Assembly (NCBI GenBank): GCA_917880885.1
Contig: OU862917.1
Coordinates: forward strand, 55,441,227-55,505,226
Reading direction: 5' to 3'
DNA: 64,000 bases
Source: Limnephilus marmoratus
Taxonomy: Eukaryota; Arthropoda; Insecta; Trichoptera; Limnephilidae
How positions within the stretch are numbered: position 1 is the stretch's first letter; each line of letters begins with the position of its first letter. Shown here piece by piece: positions 29,940-40,344 of the stretch. The notes under the pieces are model-generated. The model did not search any database and had not been told where the DNA came from. It worked only from the letters and a program-made list of their open reading frames with translations. The position numbers and the translations under genes are program-made.

Positions 29940-30917
29940 CTTACTACGAACTGGTATTACAGCATACTTCGAAATGGTTTTCTGCGTTTAGCTTTAATAC
30001 AGCCGTCATTTTTTTTAATATTAGATCCACAGAGGAGACCCTGGGGAAAATAATTTTCCTCGGGACCTATGTCATCTTAGGGGATGCTGTATGGAAGGTC
30101 TTTTTAAGGAAGGGAAGGATAGGAAGTTCTAGTAGTTAAAGTTGGGATGGAAAAAGGTATGAGGGGTGGGTAGGAATCTGGGGTTCAGTGTGTTCAGGAG
30201 TGACGGACATATGAGTTCATCCCTCTAATTGCGGTGGAAAGCGATGGGTCGAGAGAGTTCGGCTGGAAAGGTCAAAAGGCCTCCCTCAATCAGTCTCTCT
30301 TCATCCGGCCCTCCATGCAGCAGGTTGGCAGAAGCATCCGCCGCCAAGATCTGGACAAACCTCACCCCGTGAATCCAGGTATGACTGCTAGGTCACCAAA
30401 CGTAGCGAACCACTTGGGGTGACCTATGGCAGAGGTGTTGATTGTTCAATAAATGGTTCCCGGGGCGGCGGACCCACACCCGCTTCCCAAATTGAAGAAA
30501 TTGAATTATCGGATACTAAGAGTTATTGAGCTTAGTTCCGTTGTCTCTATTAATATCTATTTATTGGGTTTTTGTAGATTTCAATTGCCTCCGTAATCAG
30601 GCGTGCTCTATAAGTTTTGGGTCTTCCCAGGACTTTAGGAACAAATCCAAAGTAACGATTAAGTGCTCGGCGATTGCCGATTTATCAGGGTGGACGAGAT
30701 TAAAAGCACGAAAGTGTTCTGATATCCTTTTGGAGATCGTCCGCTCTGTCTGGCCTACATAAACCTGAGTTTATAAACTTCATCTGTTTCTAGAGGAAAC
30801 TTAATCTTTGCGGACCTCAGTAGGTCTTGCATTTTTATTGTTGTTCCGAAGACAGTGTTGATGATTTCTTTTCTCAACAGCCTGGCAATTCTGTCTGTTA
30901 CATTGTGAACGTAAGGC
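29940..30917 (-). pseudogene. Penelope-like element ORF, C-terminal region, copy B
   Basis: Starting at 30917 (minus): LPYVHNVTDRIARLLRK, VFGTTIKMQDLLRSAKIKF, the connector between RT and the GIY-YIG endonuclease in Penelope-like proteins. A deletion removes the CSGCDK segment. GQTERTISKRISEHFRA then continues (about 30745-30700), followed by decayed endonuclease to 30500. SINE-B sits at 30011-30493 and the last part (TTCTGCGTTTAGC) lies left of it. At 30917 the sequence switches abruptly to ATTCGCATATTC repeats. Clearly inactive. Confidence 0.8.
30011..30493 (-). repeat. SINE-B copy, most complete in window, nested in Penelope copy B
   Basis: From its 5' end (30493 on minus): TTGGGAAGCGGGTGTGGGT, CCGCCGCCCCGGGAACC, CACCTCTGCCATAGGTCACC, GATCTTGGCGGCGGATGC, CATACAGCATCCCC, the palindromic tail and a final A-run (poly-T at 30011). 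About 480 bp. I could not see a convincing tRNA A/B box pair, so the promoter origin is unknown. The last ~95 bp equal the LINE-B tail. Flanking bases (GTCAATT / GAATTATCGG) match the Penelope sequence that it split. Confidence 0.88.
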
Positions 30918-31771
30918 AGCATTCGCATATTTTTTGCATATTCGCATTCACAAAGTTCGAGCGAATGTTTTGCGAATATGAACATGAGAAAAAAGAGACG
31001 AGACTTTAAATTATAGGATGGACACAAAAATGCTTCATAAGATAAGTCTAATCTAATCCAACACTTTCCACGAAACTAAATTACAAGTCTTCCAAGACAA
31101 CCATTTCACTTATTGAATTATCAAGCCAATGACTTCATGGATTTATTATTCGTCGTTAATTGTAACGTAATTCATCTACTTTTCTACTTTTCTAGAATAT
31201 GCCATTAGCATTTAGCTCGTTCAGCGTCGCAAAGTGTAATATAAGTTCAAATTTCACCAGAATTTGATTTACTTATGTTAATCACACTCTAACCTTAAAA
31301 TTAACTTTTTTTGTTTACGAGCAGACGACAAATGAAATAAACCGACCAATCGGCTTTTATCGGATCGACTCGAAAATTCTCGGAACGAGATGCAAACGTG
31401 AGCCGCTAAGCTATACATAATAAGGAACTCCAGTGAAAAATATTATGGTTTTAAAAAATATGTTCATATAGACCAATAAACGCTGATTCTGAATATATAA
31501 GTTTTATTTCATAATATTAAACGCAGAGTTTTTAAAAAATTATTAAAAAGTGCATTTTTAAACCTCTCCTCAAAACACAGCGTTAAGTTGGCATTACTGA
31601 AATGGTGAGTGGTGACGTCACTGCTAACCTGTCACCTGGTGATAGTGTGTATTGTATCGTGTTGAAATTTGAAATGACTTGAAGTGCACACGTATGCAAT
31701 TCAACATTTCGTGTTTTTTGGTTTATTTTCATACTGTTTATAGAGATTTAGATAAATAATAGTTATTGTGT
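30918..31771. other. No gene; ATTCGC-rich palindromic words at its left end
   Basis: 30918-30980 contains iterated ATTCGCATATT/GCGAAT words in both orientations, which recur at 36540-36600. The remainder is AT-rich with no frame. Confidence 0.4.
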
Positions 31772-31779
31772 GTGGTAGC

Positions 31780-34223
31780 CAGACCCGGACTGGGACCATT
31801 TGGGGCCCTCCGCTAAAACCTGTAAAGGGGCCCCCTAATATGGGGTGGGGGGGGGGGGGGGGGCTCCAGAAAACGGAGGATCCGGGGGCCTCCCCCGGAA
31901 AATTTTTGAAAATTAGGTGCTTGAAAACAATAAAAAAACGTTTCTACGCTATATTGGCACCTTTAAAGAAGAAGAAATTCAGATAGGTTTTTATACGAAT
32001 ATTATGATTTTCGACTTTTGTTGACTTTATTATTTATTGAAATAAGAAATTCACAGTATTTTTAGGATACCACAACACTACTAAACACATGCTGTAGAAC
32101 TGCCAATAATTATAACGGAGTTCAAAATAAAGGGCAGGATTTTATTCACAACAAAGCATTAATGAATTATGTCAAAATTATTTGTGTAGTAAAAATAATG
32201 ACAAACGGATTTTAGGGATTAGAAAAATAATACTAACATTAAAAAAAAATCCTGTGTGTTTAACAGTTTACAATGTTGTATACTAGAATAGAAGGGGCTT
32301 AACTTAACTGAAATGATTCGACATTTTGCTTCCCTAGCCCTAAAGTAACAGTTTCTTTGTAAGTAACTCACTTGTTAAAGCTACTTCATCTGTTATTTTA
32401 TTTTTGTCCAAATTATAAAAAAAATCTCTCTCAACATTAATAAAAAGCAGACTGGACATAAGGTCTTGGCCTAAGGACAACTGAAGTCGATTTTTGACGA
32501 TTTTAAGTTTAGAAAAAACTCGTTCACTTGTGACTTGGGTACAAGGTATGGAAAGAACAAATTTATATTTAATATACAGGTTGGTAAACAGTCCAGATTG
32601 AGTAAGTTCAAACAGAACAGAAAAAGCACATGTCAAACACTGGAAACATTGTCTATTTTCAGAGCGGTAAATGTCAGCATTTGTTTCCGCTCGTTGGGTC
32701 CAAATCGTCTTCTTCGTCACTGCATCTGTCTCCGTAGTTCTCAGTGGACTCTGCTGCTATGAAGTTGCTGTATTGTTGTGCAAACCGTCGCAGCTCTATC
32801 AACAGCCGACTTCTTTCAATTTTACACAATTTAGAAACAATGTGCACAGCTTCTGTGGGAAATGTTTGGATTTTCAAAATAAAGTCAAACTTTTTGGGGT
32901 CCACGCACGTCTCGGGTCGGTTTTCTCGATACAATATTTCTGAAGTTTGTGAACATCATAACTATTATAACTCAAAATCTTGACTTGACTTGACTTGACC
33001 GATGCGATGAGTTTTTTTTACCATTTTATAATAACAAATTCACCGAAATTTTATAGCGAAAATCGCGTTTTTCACTTCAAAATGCGGCTAAAAATAAAAA
33101 AAAAATCGAAAAAAAAATCCCTCTGACTACCTAGGAAAACATATTACGTTACTTGGTGCATGCAAATCGAATGTATAGTTTTTTAATATGTTGTCAACCA
33201 GGTTGAAAAACGTGTTAAAAAACTTTCGAGAAAAACGCTTTCAAAGTTTTGCTGAGGATAATTCAACATACAAACTGATAAAAACGGTTTCATATAAAAT
33301 GCTGTATCTCCATCAATTTTACCAATTTCCTCAAATAGTGAGAGCATTATTAACAATGCATCTTTCAGAAAATGAAATAAAAATATTTTTTTGCAGTGTC
33401 CTTAAAGCCTTATTTAGGATTTGACCAAGGGAACATGGTGGCGTTTAGAGGCCCACCACAGTCAGAGGCCCGTGTGAACTGAATAAAAACATGTAAAATT
33501 ACATCAACTTTACTAAGGGGGGAAGCTTGTATAACATTTATATTTTAAACATATAATTAGAAATAAAACAAAACAAATGCCAATATAAACCACACACGGC
33601 ACCTTCAATCACTTCAGATACTAAGTAATGTTGCAACAAAAAGAAGGAAAGAAAAGTAAAATACAACTATGATTAAATAATTGTTTTAATTTAGACTTTT
33701 TATTTATTGTTTGTGCATGATATGAACATTAGTTAATTATTGGGTTATAAGCTAATTATTATTATAATTTGTTGTTTTCTTTAATGCGTGTACCTAATGT
33801 TATTAACCTATAAATGTTTCTAATAAAAAAAATGAAAACATCTTGAAAACTGACTTTTTGAAGCAAGTCAGTTTTTATCTGGACGCGGGGCCCCTAGCCG
33901 ATGCGGGGCCCCTAGGCAGTTGCCTACTCTGCCTTAGGGATAATCCGGTACTGGGTCCAACCAAGAGCAATCCTGTAAAAACTTCTTTGCTCAAAATCTT
34001 TCTTCAATACTCATCCTCGCACAGTCTAAAATATCAAAATATACAATTTTGTAATGTTGAACTGTTGAAATAGAGTCAGTTTCATCTTTTGATTTTTCAC
34101 CGGGCATTATAACTACTAACAAGACAATTTTTTTTTGTACGTTTTGTGGGGCCCCTTCGGGGCCCCCTCACGCCGGGGGCCCTCCGCGATGGCGGACCTG
34201 CGGACCTGGCCAGTCCGGGCCTG
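31780..34223 (-). mobile_element. hAT element with exact 8-bp target duplication
   Basis: The left end CAGACCCGGACTGG and right end CCAGTCCGGGCCTG are inverted (13 of 14 match). Directly outside both ends is GTGGTAGC (31772-31779 and 34224-34231), an exact 8-bp duplication, diagnostic of hAT insertion. Subterminal G/C-rich words (GGCCCTCCGC; GCGGAGGGCCCC) and a G17 run near 31845-31862 follow. At 2444 bp it is shorter than an autonomous member of the ZMYM1-like group would be; only the transposase C-terminus remains inside. It is therefore an internally deleted, non-autonomous copy. Confidence 0.95.
32340..32934 (-). pseudogene. hAT transposase C-terminus inside the 31.8-34.2 kb element
   Basis: Two overlapping minus frames: 32934..32674 (PETCVDPKKFDFI, FPTEAVHIVSKL) and 32720..32340 (CLTCAFSVLF, SIPCTQVTSERVFSKLKIVK, GQDLMSSLLFINVERDF). 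The second contains the hAT dimerisation signature, with SERVFSKL in place of the usual CERSFSKL. The shift between them is near 32700. It belongs to the same broad ZMYM1-like family as 2170-2900 but is distinct in sequence. The catalytic core is absent. Confidence 0.85.
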
Positions 34224-34231
34224 GTGGTAGC

Positions 34232-34887
34232 TACTGGTACCTACTGGTAGCTACCTCCTTAATAGACGGGCGCTGGGAGCGCACGTCTAAGGTTTGAATT
34301 TAGAGTGTTGTTTGCTGTAGAACTGCTGAAAGAAGCATCATACAGGGTTCTTTTGTTTCAACAAGATTCCGGATAATTCTATTGTAAGAAAAGTGTTAAT
34401 AAATATATATTATATCAATATATTACATTGTGTTTATTGAAACATAATTTAGGCCCTCAACAATTTACGTAAAGGGCTATATTTGCGGATAATCTGCAAT
34501 AAATTTTGCCTATTTGAGGTTAAAGTCGTGTCATATTTGACATTTGGTTTATGTATTTTCAAATTGTTTTTAGTATTAGGGGCTTTTTATACAAGTTATT
34601 ACACAATCGCCATGATCAGTGTCTTAATAATACCAGTGTTTCTGTATGTGTTATACATAAAACAATGTCCAGTCACGCCTTACGTATTTGCAATGAAAAA
34701 GATGATTTATTGTTTTTATATTGCACTTTGTTAAAATACAATAACAGTAGCGGTGAAATGTGGACATTTTACCAATGTTTTTCTATATTAAAAGCAGTTA
34801 ATCTTGAATAAAAAAACGCCTCAATTTCTCACACAAAAGTCATCGAGCCATCCTATATTTTATTCCGCCATTTTCTTACAATCAAAA
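34232..34887. other. No gene
   Basis: AT-rich. Frames of 83-86 codons at 34483-34811 overlap in two phases and lack recognisable features. Confidence 0.4.
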
Positions 34888-36292
34888 TCAGGGATGCTCT
34901 GCCCAAAAAAATTATTTCCCTAGATTTCGAAGTGAAATTTCCCTAAAATTTCACATTTACGCCATTACCTAGGTAGCCACCTGATTGTGTAACACTAATC
35001 CTGTTGTTAATTAATATGATTAATTAATTGGAAAGATATCGGAACTTGGTAAATACACTTATAATACTGTGCGTTTCCAAATAAAACACTTTTTGCTACG
35101 TAAAGTAATAATTTTAAAGTACGAATACACTCACCACTGAATTAGAAACTGAATTCCAAATAAAAAAAAAACACTTTGCGAAATAAAAATCAACCACAAT
35201 CACCGAAAAAACAGAACTTAAGAGGGCATTACCAGAGAAAGCCGGAAATACGTCATTTTCAAAAAAGTTTTTGGACGTATTGACTCTTTTCCACAAAAAA
35301 TTATAAATGGATTTCGAAAGATTGTTCTTTTATCTAGCATAGTTATGTAATAAATTTTACGATTTTTTTTTAATTTTTAGTATAATAAGGTTATTCCATA
35401 GGTCGTTGGCAGATTTGTTAAATTTTCAAAAAAGTTTTTGTATTATACCACACCCATTTCAAATAATGTAATCATGCAGTAAAATAAATCAATACATTAT
35501 CTAGCAAAGTTATGTATTAGAATTTTAATTTTAGTTTCAATAAAATCATTAAAAAATATGTACGTACATGTGTTTCTTGACGAAAATTGGTCCATTTGTG
35601 TATTTATTTGCGCACTTACAAACTAATATATTTTAGATTTTTTTAACATTCTTATTAAATTTAGACATTATTGAAAAATGATAAATACTTATAATCAAAA
35701 AATAACTACAAAAAGTACACTATTTTAATAGTTTTATCATCACGCCTTTCAGCATTTTTGGATGAAGGTATAAATTAAAGCTAATTTGGATTGAAATAAA
35801 TTCGATATTGAGGTGTAATTTAAAAAAGCTGGTACGGAGAATAATCAATCTTTCTCATTGTAACCGCCCTGCACGATCGGAAGAACAACTTTCGACGAAA
35901 TGTGGATTTTCGTCCGCTGGCTGGTTAAACGCTCTTAAAACATAAATTTTTTTTTTTTTTCAGAGGTCCCATTTATCTTTTTAGATACATATAATATCAT
36001 TTTGAGTTGTCAGTGTTAAAAATAACATTGCATGGTAAGTACATGAATAATAATTAAGATTCATGGGAATTACGAAAAAAAAATATATTTATATATATAC
36101 ATATATATGTATATTTATATATATACATATATATGTATACATATATAAATAATACCAGTAATATTGTCATATATAATAAAATTTTTGCCAGAGTTCGAAA
36201 TTTCCCTAGATTTTGTCCTGATTTCCCTTATCCCTAAAAAATATTTTTCTCCCCTAGATCTAGGGAAATTTCCCTCGACATAACATCACTGA
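34888..36292. mobile_element. Possible decayed hAT-like element with inverted ends
   Basis: The left end CAGGGATGCTCTGCC and the reverse complement of the right end CAGTGATGTTATGTC share the outermost bases. Both are followed by several copies of the word TTTCCCTAGATTT or AATTTCCCTAG. No 8-bp duplication could be matched. The interior is AT-rich and non-coding, with a (TA/TACA)n microsatellite at about 36083-36155. Confidence 0.35.
35793..35940 (+). repeat. Dispersed repeat C, copy 1
   Basis: AAGCTGGTACGGAGAATAAT, AACCGCCCTGCACGATCG and CCGCTGGCTGGTTAA appear here and at 54199-54354 in the same order and orientation, with moderate divergence. Non-coding. Confidence 0.8.
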
Positions 36293-36640
36293 TTCGAAGT
36301 GACATCCTGAAAGTAAATAAACTATCGGTGGGTGAAGACGTCACACAATCCACCATAGATATGGTGCTTTTCTGAGGGTCTAGAAAAATTAAAACTTTGA
36401 CAATTATTTTAACTATTAAAACAAACTATAATAATAAAAATAAAAATGCAGTTATTTAAGTTTGAAGGTCTTTATTCATAAAAAAAAATTAAAAAAATTG
36501 GACTGGAGTTCTCTATTGGCGCCAAATTGAAAAAAAAATCAATATTCGCATTCGTATTCGCGAATGTCGGTAGAGGATATTCGCATTTGCGAATGCTCAA
36601 AAAATGACATTCATTACAACACTAATCTACATATATATGT

Positions 36641-37237
36641 TACGGCTAAAACCCGTTCTTAGTTACAAAGCGTTTTCTCTAGTATAAACTAGTTTTCACT
36701 AAATGCCTTTGTCACAACTAGAATTAATTGCGGTTCAAAAATAAATATCAGTGAAAACTAGTTCTAACTAGACAAAATGCGTTTTCTCGAATTGATTCAG
36801 TTGAAATTGTTTAAACCATCAAAGTTCATCGTGCTGTGTCGTGGAAAACGAAAATTAGTGACAAGAAAAGAGTCCGTTAAATACTACTTGCATGTAGATG
36901 AAATATTTGATATAAGTAACCAGGTATTAACTAACTTGTTATTACATGACACACTATCGTTTATTACTTACTTCTTTGACTTTTTGCTTTTATTTTATAT
37001 TTGTTTTTATTAAGCTGTTTTTAATTAACAGTTATTAAATATTTTAATAAACAGTATCTGTAACTCTAAGTGTCTCTAATACTGGGTTCAATATTAGAAC
37101 TAGTTTTATCTAAAATTTCAATATTTAAAGTAGTAAATTCTAGTTATAACTAGGACATTTTAGTTTTAACAAAGGCAGTTCGTAATAACTAGTTTTAACT
37201 AGATGAAACGCGTTATAACTAAAAACTAGTTTTAACA
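36641..37237. mobile_element. ~600-bp element with long (~85-bp) imperfect inverted repeats
   Basis: The left arm 36641-36727 and right arm 37150-37237 are reverse complements with scattered differences. Shared blocks are TTAGTTA.AA.GCGTTT, AACTAGTTTT and TGCCTTTGT.A.AACTA. The word AACTAG recurs at least eight times, including near-palindromic AACTAGTT. A 78-codon frame (36777-37013) between the arms has no recognisable domain. It is probably a non-autonomous foldback or MITE-type DNA element; the target duplication is not clear. Confidence 0.75.
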
Positions 37238-37321
37238 TACAGATGTACATACTCGAAAATTACATAAAAATTTCACGGGAACGAACAAGAGGTTTCATTA
37301 CATTTTACATTACAAATTTGG

Positions 37322-37812
37322 TAAGCGGGTTTGGGTACCGTCGCTCCGGGAACTACATATTGTATAACCAACTATTATTTATTGTATAACCAACTATTTA
37401 TTATGTACGCAACACCTCTGCCGTAGGTCACCCCAAGTGGTTTGCTACGTTTGGTGACTTAGCAGGGGTGCATGGGTTCATGGGATAAGGTTTGACTAGT
37501 TCTTCGCAGTGGATGCGTTTGCCCACCTACTGCGTCGCGGGCCGGATCGAGATAGATTGGTTGAAGGCGATCTTTTGACCTCTCCAACCAGACTCTCTCG
37601 ATCTATCGCAATGGGGGGTGACGGATTGATACGTCCGTCACTAATGGACACACTAACCACCAGATTCCTACCCACCCTATAACTTTTTTTTCCCAATATT
37701 TCCTCTTCTTCCTTTCCTTAGAACGACCCTTCGCAGAGCATCTACAAAGATGACATAGGCCCTGAGGGATTTTTTACTCAAGGCCTCCTTTGTGAAGCGC
37801 TAATACAAAAAA
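37322..37812 (+). repeat. SINE-B copy, nearly complete
   Basis: Plus strand from AAGCGGGTTTGGGTACCGTC through GGTCACCCCAAGTGG, the GGATGCGTTTGCCC block, GAGCATCTACAAAGATGACA, the tail palindrome (decayed) and A8 at about 37803-37812. The head has a small internal duplication (TTGTATAACCAACTATTATTT). Confidence 0.87.
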
Positions 37813-38477
37813 AATCAGTAGAAGGGAAACCTTCAGTACTAGTGTAGACAATAGTGGAGACCGATTATTCTTTCTCTAAATCCTATAGATGTATTTGTCT
37901 GTCTCTTTTTAGTGTCGCTATTTTTCGTTTCATCGAGTTTCAAAACACAACGGTGCTAAAGAAGTTTTCACTTCAAAAACATCTTTCCCTTGCGTAGGTT
38001 TCACGCAGCCAGTAGCGAGGACAGTGATAAATGGTAACTAAATCACTATTTATTTATTTATTTATTTATTTATTATCCTGACAAAATTGATAAGTGCCGT
38101 TCGAACGTGCAATTAACTAGGTAAGTGACTTCGTAAATTCTTGTATTGTAGTAAAACTTGATGTGTGTGTCTTGTGAAAATCTCTAACCGAACCTAACCT
38201 AACGACAAGGATGCTCGCGTAGTGTAGTTTGGGGGTTACTTAAAACCAAAAAAACAGAAAAGAAGAAAAAATATGTATTTAGTTTAGACCATTCCTTCTC
38301 CATGTAAACATGTATCCCTTCAAAAAGAAATATAAAAATGCCATACTTCATAAATATAATAGCGATTTGACAATAAAATTATGTCATTAGTAACTCATAT
38401 TACTTGTAAGGTTTTTCCCTAATCAACATTGAAGTGAGCTACAAACGCATAGTTGGAAAACATACTCGTACGTACAT
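37813..38477. other. No gene; (TTTA)n at 38050-38073
   Basis: AT-rich; contains AACCTAACCTAAC at about 38188. No frame or repeat family recognised. Confidence 0.4.
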
Positions 38478-38660
38478 TATTGACATTTGCACTTGACAAC
38501 GACTCGTTCTTGAGTTCAACAGCTCCGCTGTGGAGTGATTTGCCGGCCTCTGTGTTTCCTCCCTTCTACAACATGGGTCTCTTCAATGTTCACACATTCC
38601 TCTCCTCAGAAAGACCCTCTGTACAGCATCTCCAAAGAAGGCCTCTTGTATGGAATTAAT
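38478..38660 (+). pseudogene. LINE-B, terminal ORF fragment
   Basis: Encodes STAPLWSDLPASVFPPFYNM, GLFNVHTFLSSERPS, the last block of a Jockey-group LINE ORF2 (ARLWNDLPASVFPPSYN in the better copy at 51602). The tail palindrome has largely been lost; it ends AATGTAATAAAAATAAAC. Confidence 0.75.
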
Positions 38661-39509
38661 GTAATAAAAATAAACAAAAAATATTCGTCATGAGTGAACT
38701 TATGACTTATTACGACAATGCATTGCGACATGAAAAATACCTTCAACCTTTGAATGCAAACACAACAAACACTCTTTACCGCTAGTTAAATAAAAGATGA
38801 CAACAATTATTAAGAATTCAACAGGAAAAAACGTTTTTGTGGCACAGTGGACTTACGGACTTGCTGGCACAGCGCACTTAGTACTCACTAAATCAAATTC
38901 CTGCAGAAGTCAAAGTACCGAGACGCTGTCACGGCGCGGGCGGTTTGAGATGGTTATCGCTTAGCAGTCACTCGGCCGTGTACGGACGCATAACTGTAGC
39001 ACGTGGCACGTGACACCACGACACACGTGTGGCAGTGTCTTCTGACAAGAGATGAAGACAATATTGTTACTGTAGTTTTATGGCTTGATGACTTGTCAAG
39101 GGAAAAGCGTTGATTTAACGTAAATTGTTCCAACTGAATTTATGATTTTTGAAACATTTTTTTCACAATAAATTATTTCGAATCATCTTTCTTCTTACAG
39201 GTAGAGAGTTGCTGGTGGCTACACAGAAATGCTGAGATTCTTAAGTCTTTCCACAGAATTCGGTGTTGCTCATGGTAGTTTCGTTAAGTCTCTAGATAAC
39301 TGATAATGTAAATAACAAAAAACTCTGCAAAAACATGTTTTGCTTCTCACAATTTACTTTATAACTTATAGAAAAGTCAATAGATGTCGCACATTAAAAT
39401 AAAAATAGTTGTATTTATCCAAGACACTTTCTAGATCGCATTTAGTTCGGGAAGAATCTTGCAATCATACGAAAAGATAGCAAGCATTCAATAAAAATCA
39501 CATGTTAAC
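38661..39509. other. No gene seen; locally GC-richer segment at 38925-39060
   Basis: Most is AT-rich. 38925-39060 is relatively GC-rich with CACGTG words (GTGGCACGTGACACCACGAC), but no frame, splice pattern or repeat could be assigned. Confidence 0.35.
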
Positions 39510-39516
39510 TAACTAA

Positions 39517-39800
39517 CTAATTACGCCGTTTCCCGCAGGGGTAGGCAGAGAGGACGGACCGCCAAACAACTCGGTCTTGGCACACACTCTTTGCCTCGTT
39601 TACATGCATACATCGTCGCATACATGCTCTTCTATTATTCCGACTCTTCACATGGACCGACTGAAATACCTGATTCACTTGGTCGTGCCATGTCTTCCCC
39701 GGGCGTCCCTGACTTCTTCTACCATTCACATTTGCGTCATATATTCTCCTTACAATCCTTTCCTTATTCATTCGCTCTACATGCCCAAACCATCTGAGCG
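39517..39800 (-). pseudogene. RTE-like LINE, C-terminal end
   Basis: The 84-codon frame ends RRACMRRCMHVNEAKSVCQD RVVWRSVLSAYP. This is the terminal segment of an RTE-like protein, and the same segment ends the split LINE at 56225-58040. Upstream NEERIV-type sequence is present at 39771; the rest is truncated. Confidence 0.75.
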
Positions 39801-39870
39801 TAGAAAGAAGATAATGTTGGTAGTTCTTAATCGAAGTATTTTACAGTTAAATATGACCGAAGGAGATAGG

Positions 39871-39941
39871 GTCGAGTTGGCTCAGTGTTAGAGCAGAGCC
39901 CCGGTAAGGCTAAGGCCCTGGGTTCAATTCTTGGATGCGAC
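39871..39941 (+). tRNA. tRNA-like sequence (tRNA pseudogene or SINE head)
   Basis: 71 nt. It has an A-box-like TGGCTCAGTGTTAGAGC with a GCTC/GAGC D stem, a 7-nt loop CCGGTAA (would-be anticodon GGT) on an imperfect 4-bp stem, a B-box-like GGTTCAATTCT, and an acceptor stem GTCGAGT/ATGCGAC with one mismatch. Position 33 is C instead of the near-invariant T and the T stem relies on G-T pairs. A functional tRNA is therefore unlikely. No body matching SINE-A follows. Confidence 0.4.
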
Positions 39942-40344
39942 AGAATCTTCGTTGGTTTTCCTGATTTAAATGTCCGGTTGAGAGTCGCTAATAATGTCTT
40001 CGATGATTAAATTATTTTCCTATATTCTTGAATGTAAAACAGAAAATCAGTGTACTAAAGAAGCAAAAACTTTGGAACAGTGTATTTTTGAAAACTGCAC
40101 AGTTTTTTCTGCTTGGACAGAAATCATACATTATCTAAATCCCTTCAAACTAATTTTGGATTTATGACGCTTAGAAAATCATACCATATTAGGGAATCAG
40201 AAAGGTTCGATATAACTTTTTTCGTAGAATAAAGAACTTTTTAATATTCTTCTATCTAGAATCTAGATGGTAAGGACACCTTGACACCAAAATAAGCACT
40301 ATAACGTAAGATATATAGGAGTTTTTTTAATTTTCACGGCCAAA

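Noticed and set aside
34483..34811. Overlapping 83- and 86-codon frames with hydrophobic character
   Set aside because: Two phases are open at once, composition follows AT-richness, and no splice or promoter context supports a membrane protein.
38925..39060. GC-richer segment as a promoter of a host gene
   Set aside because: No downstream exon, initiator pattern or reading frame could be tied to it.
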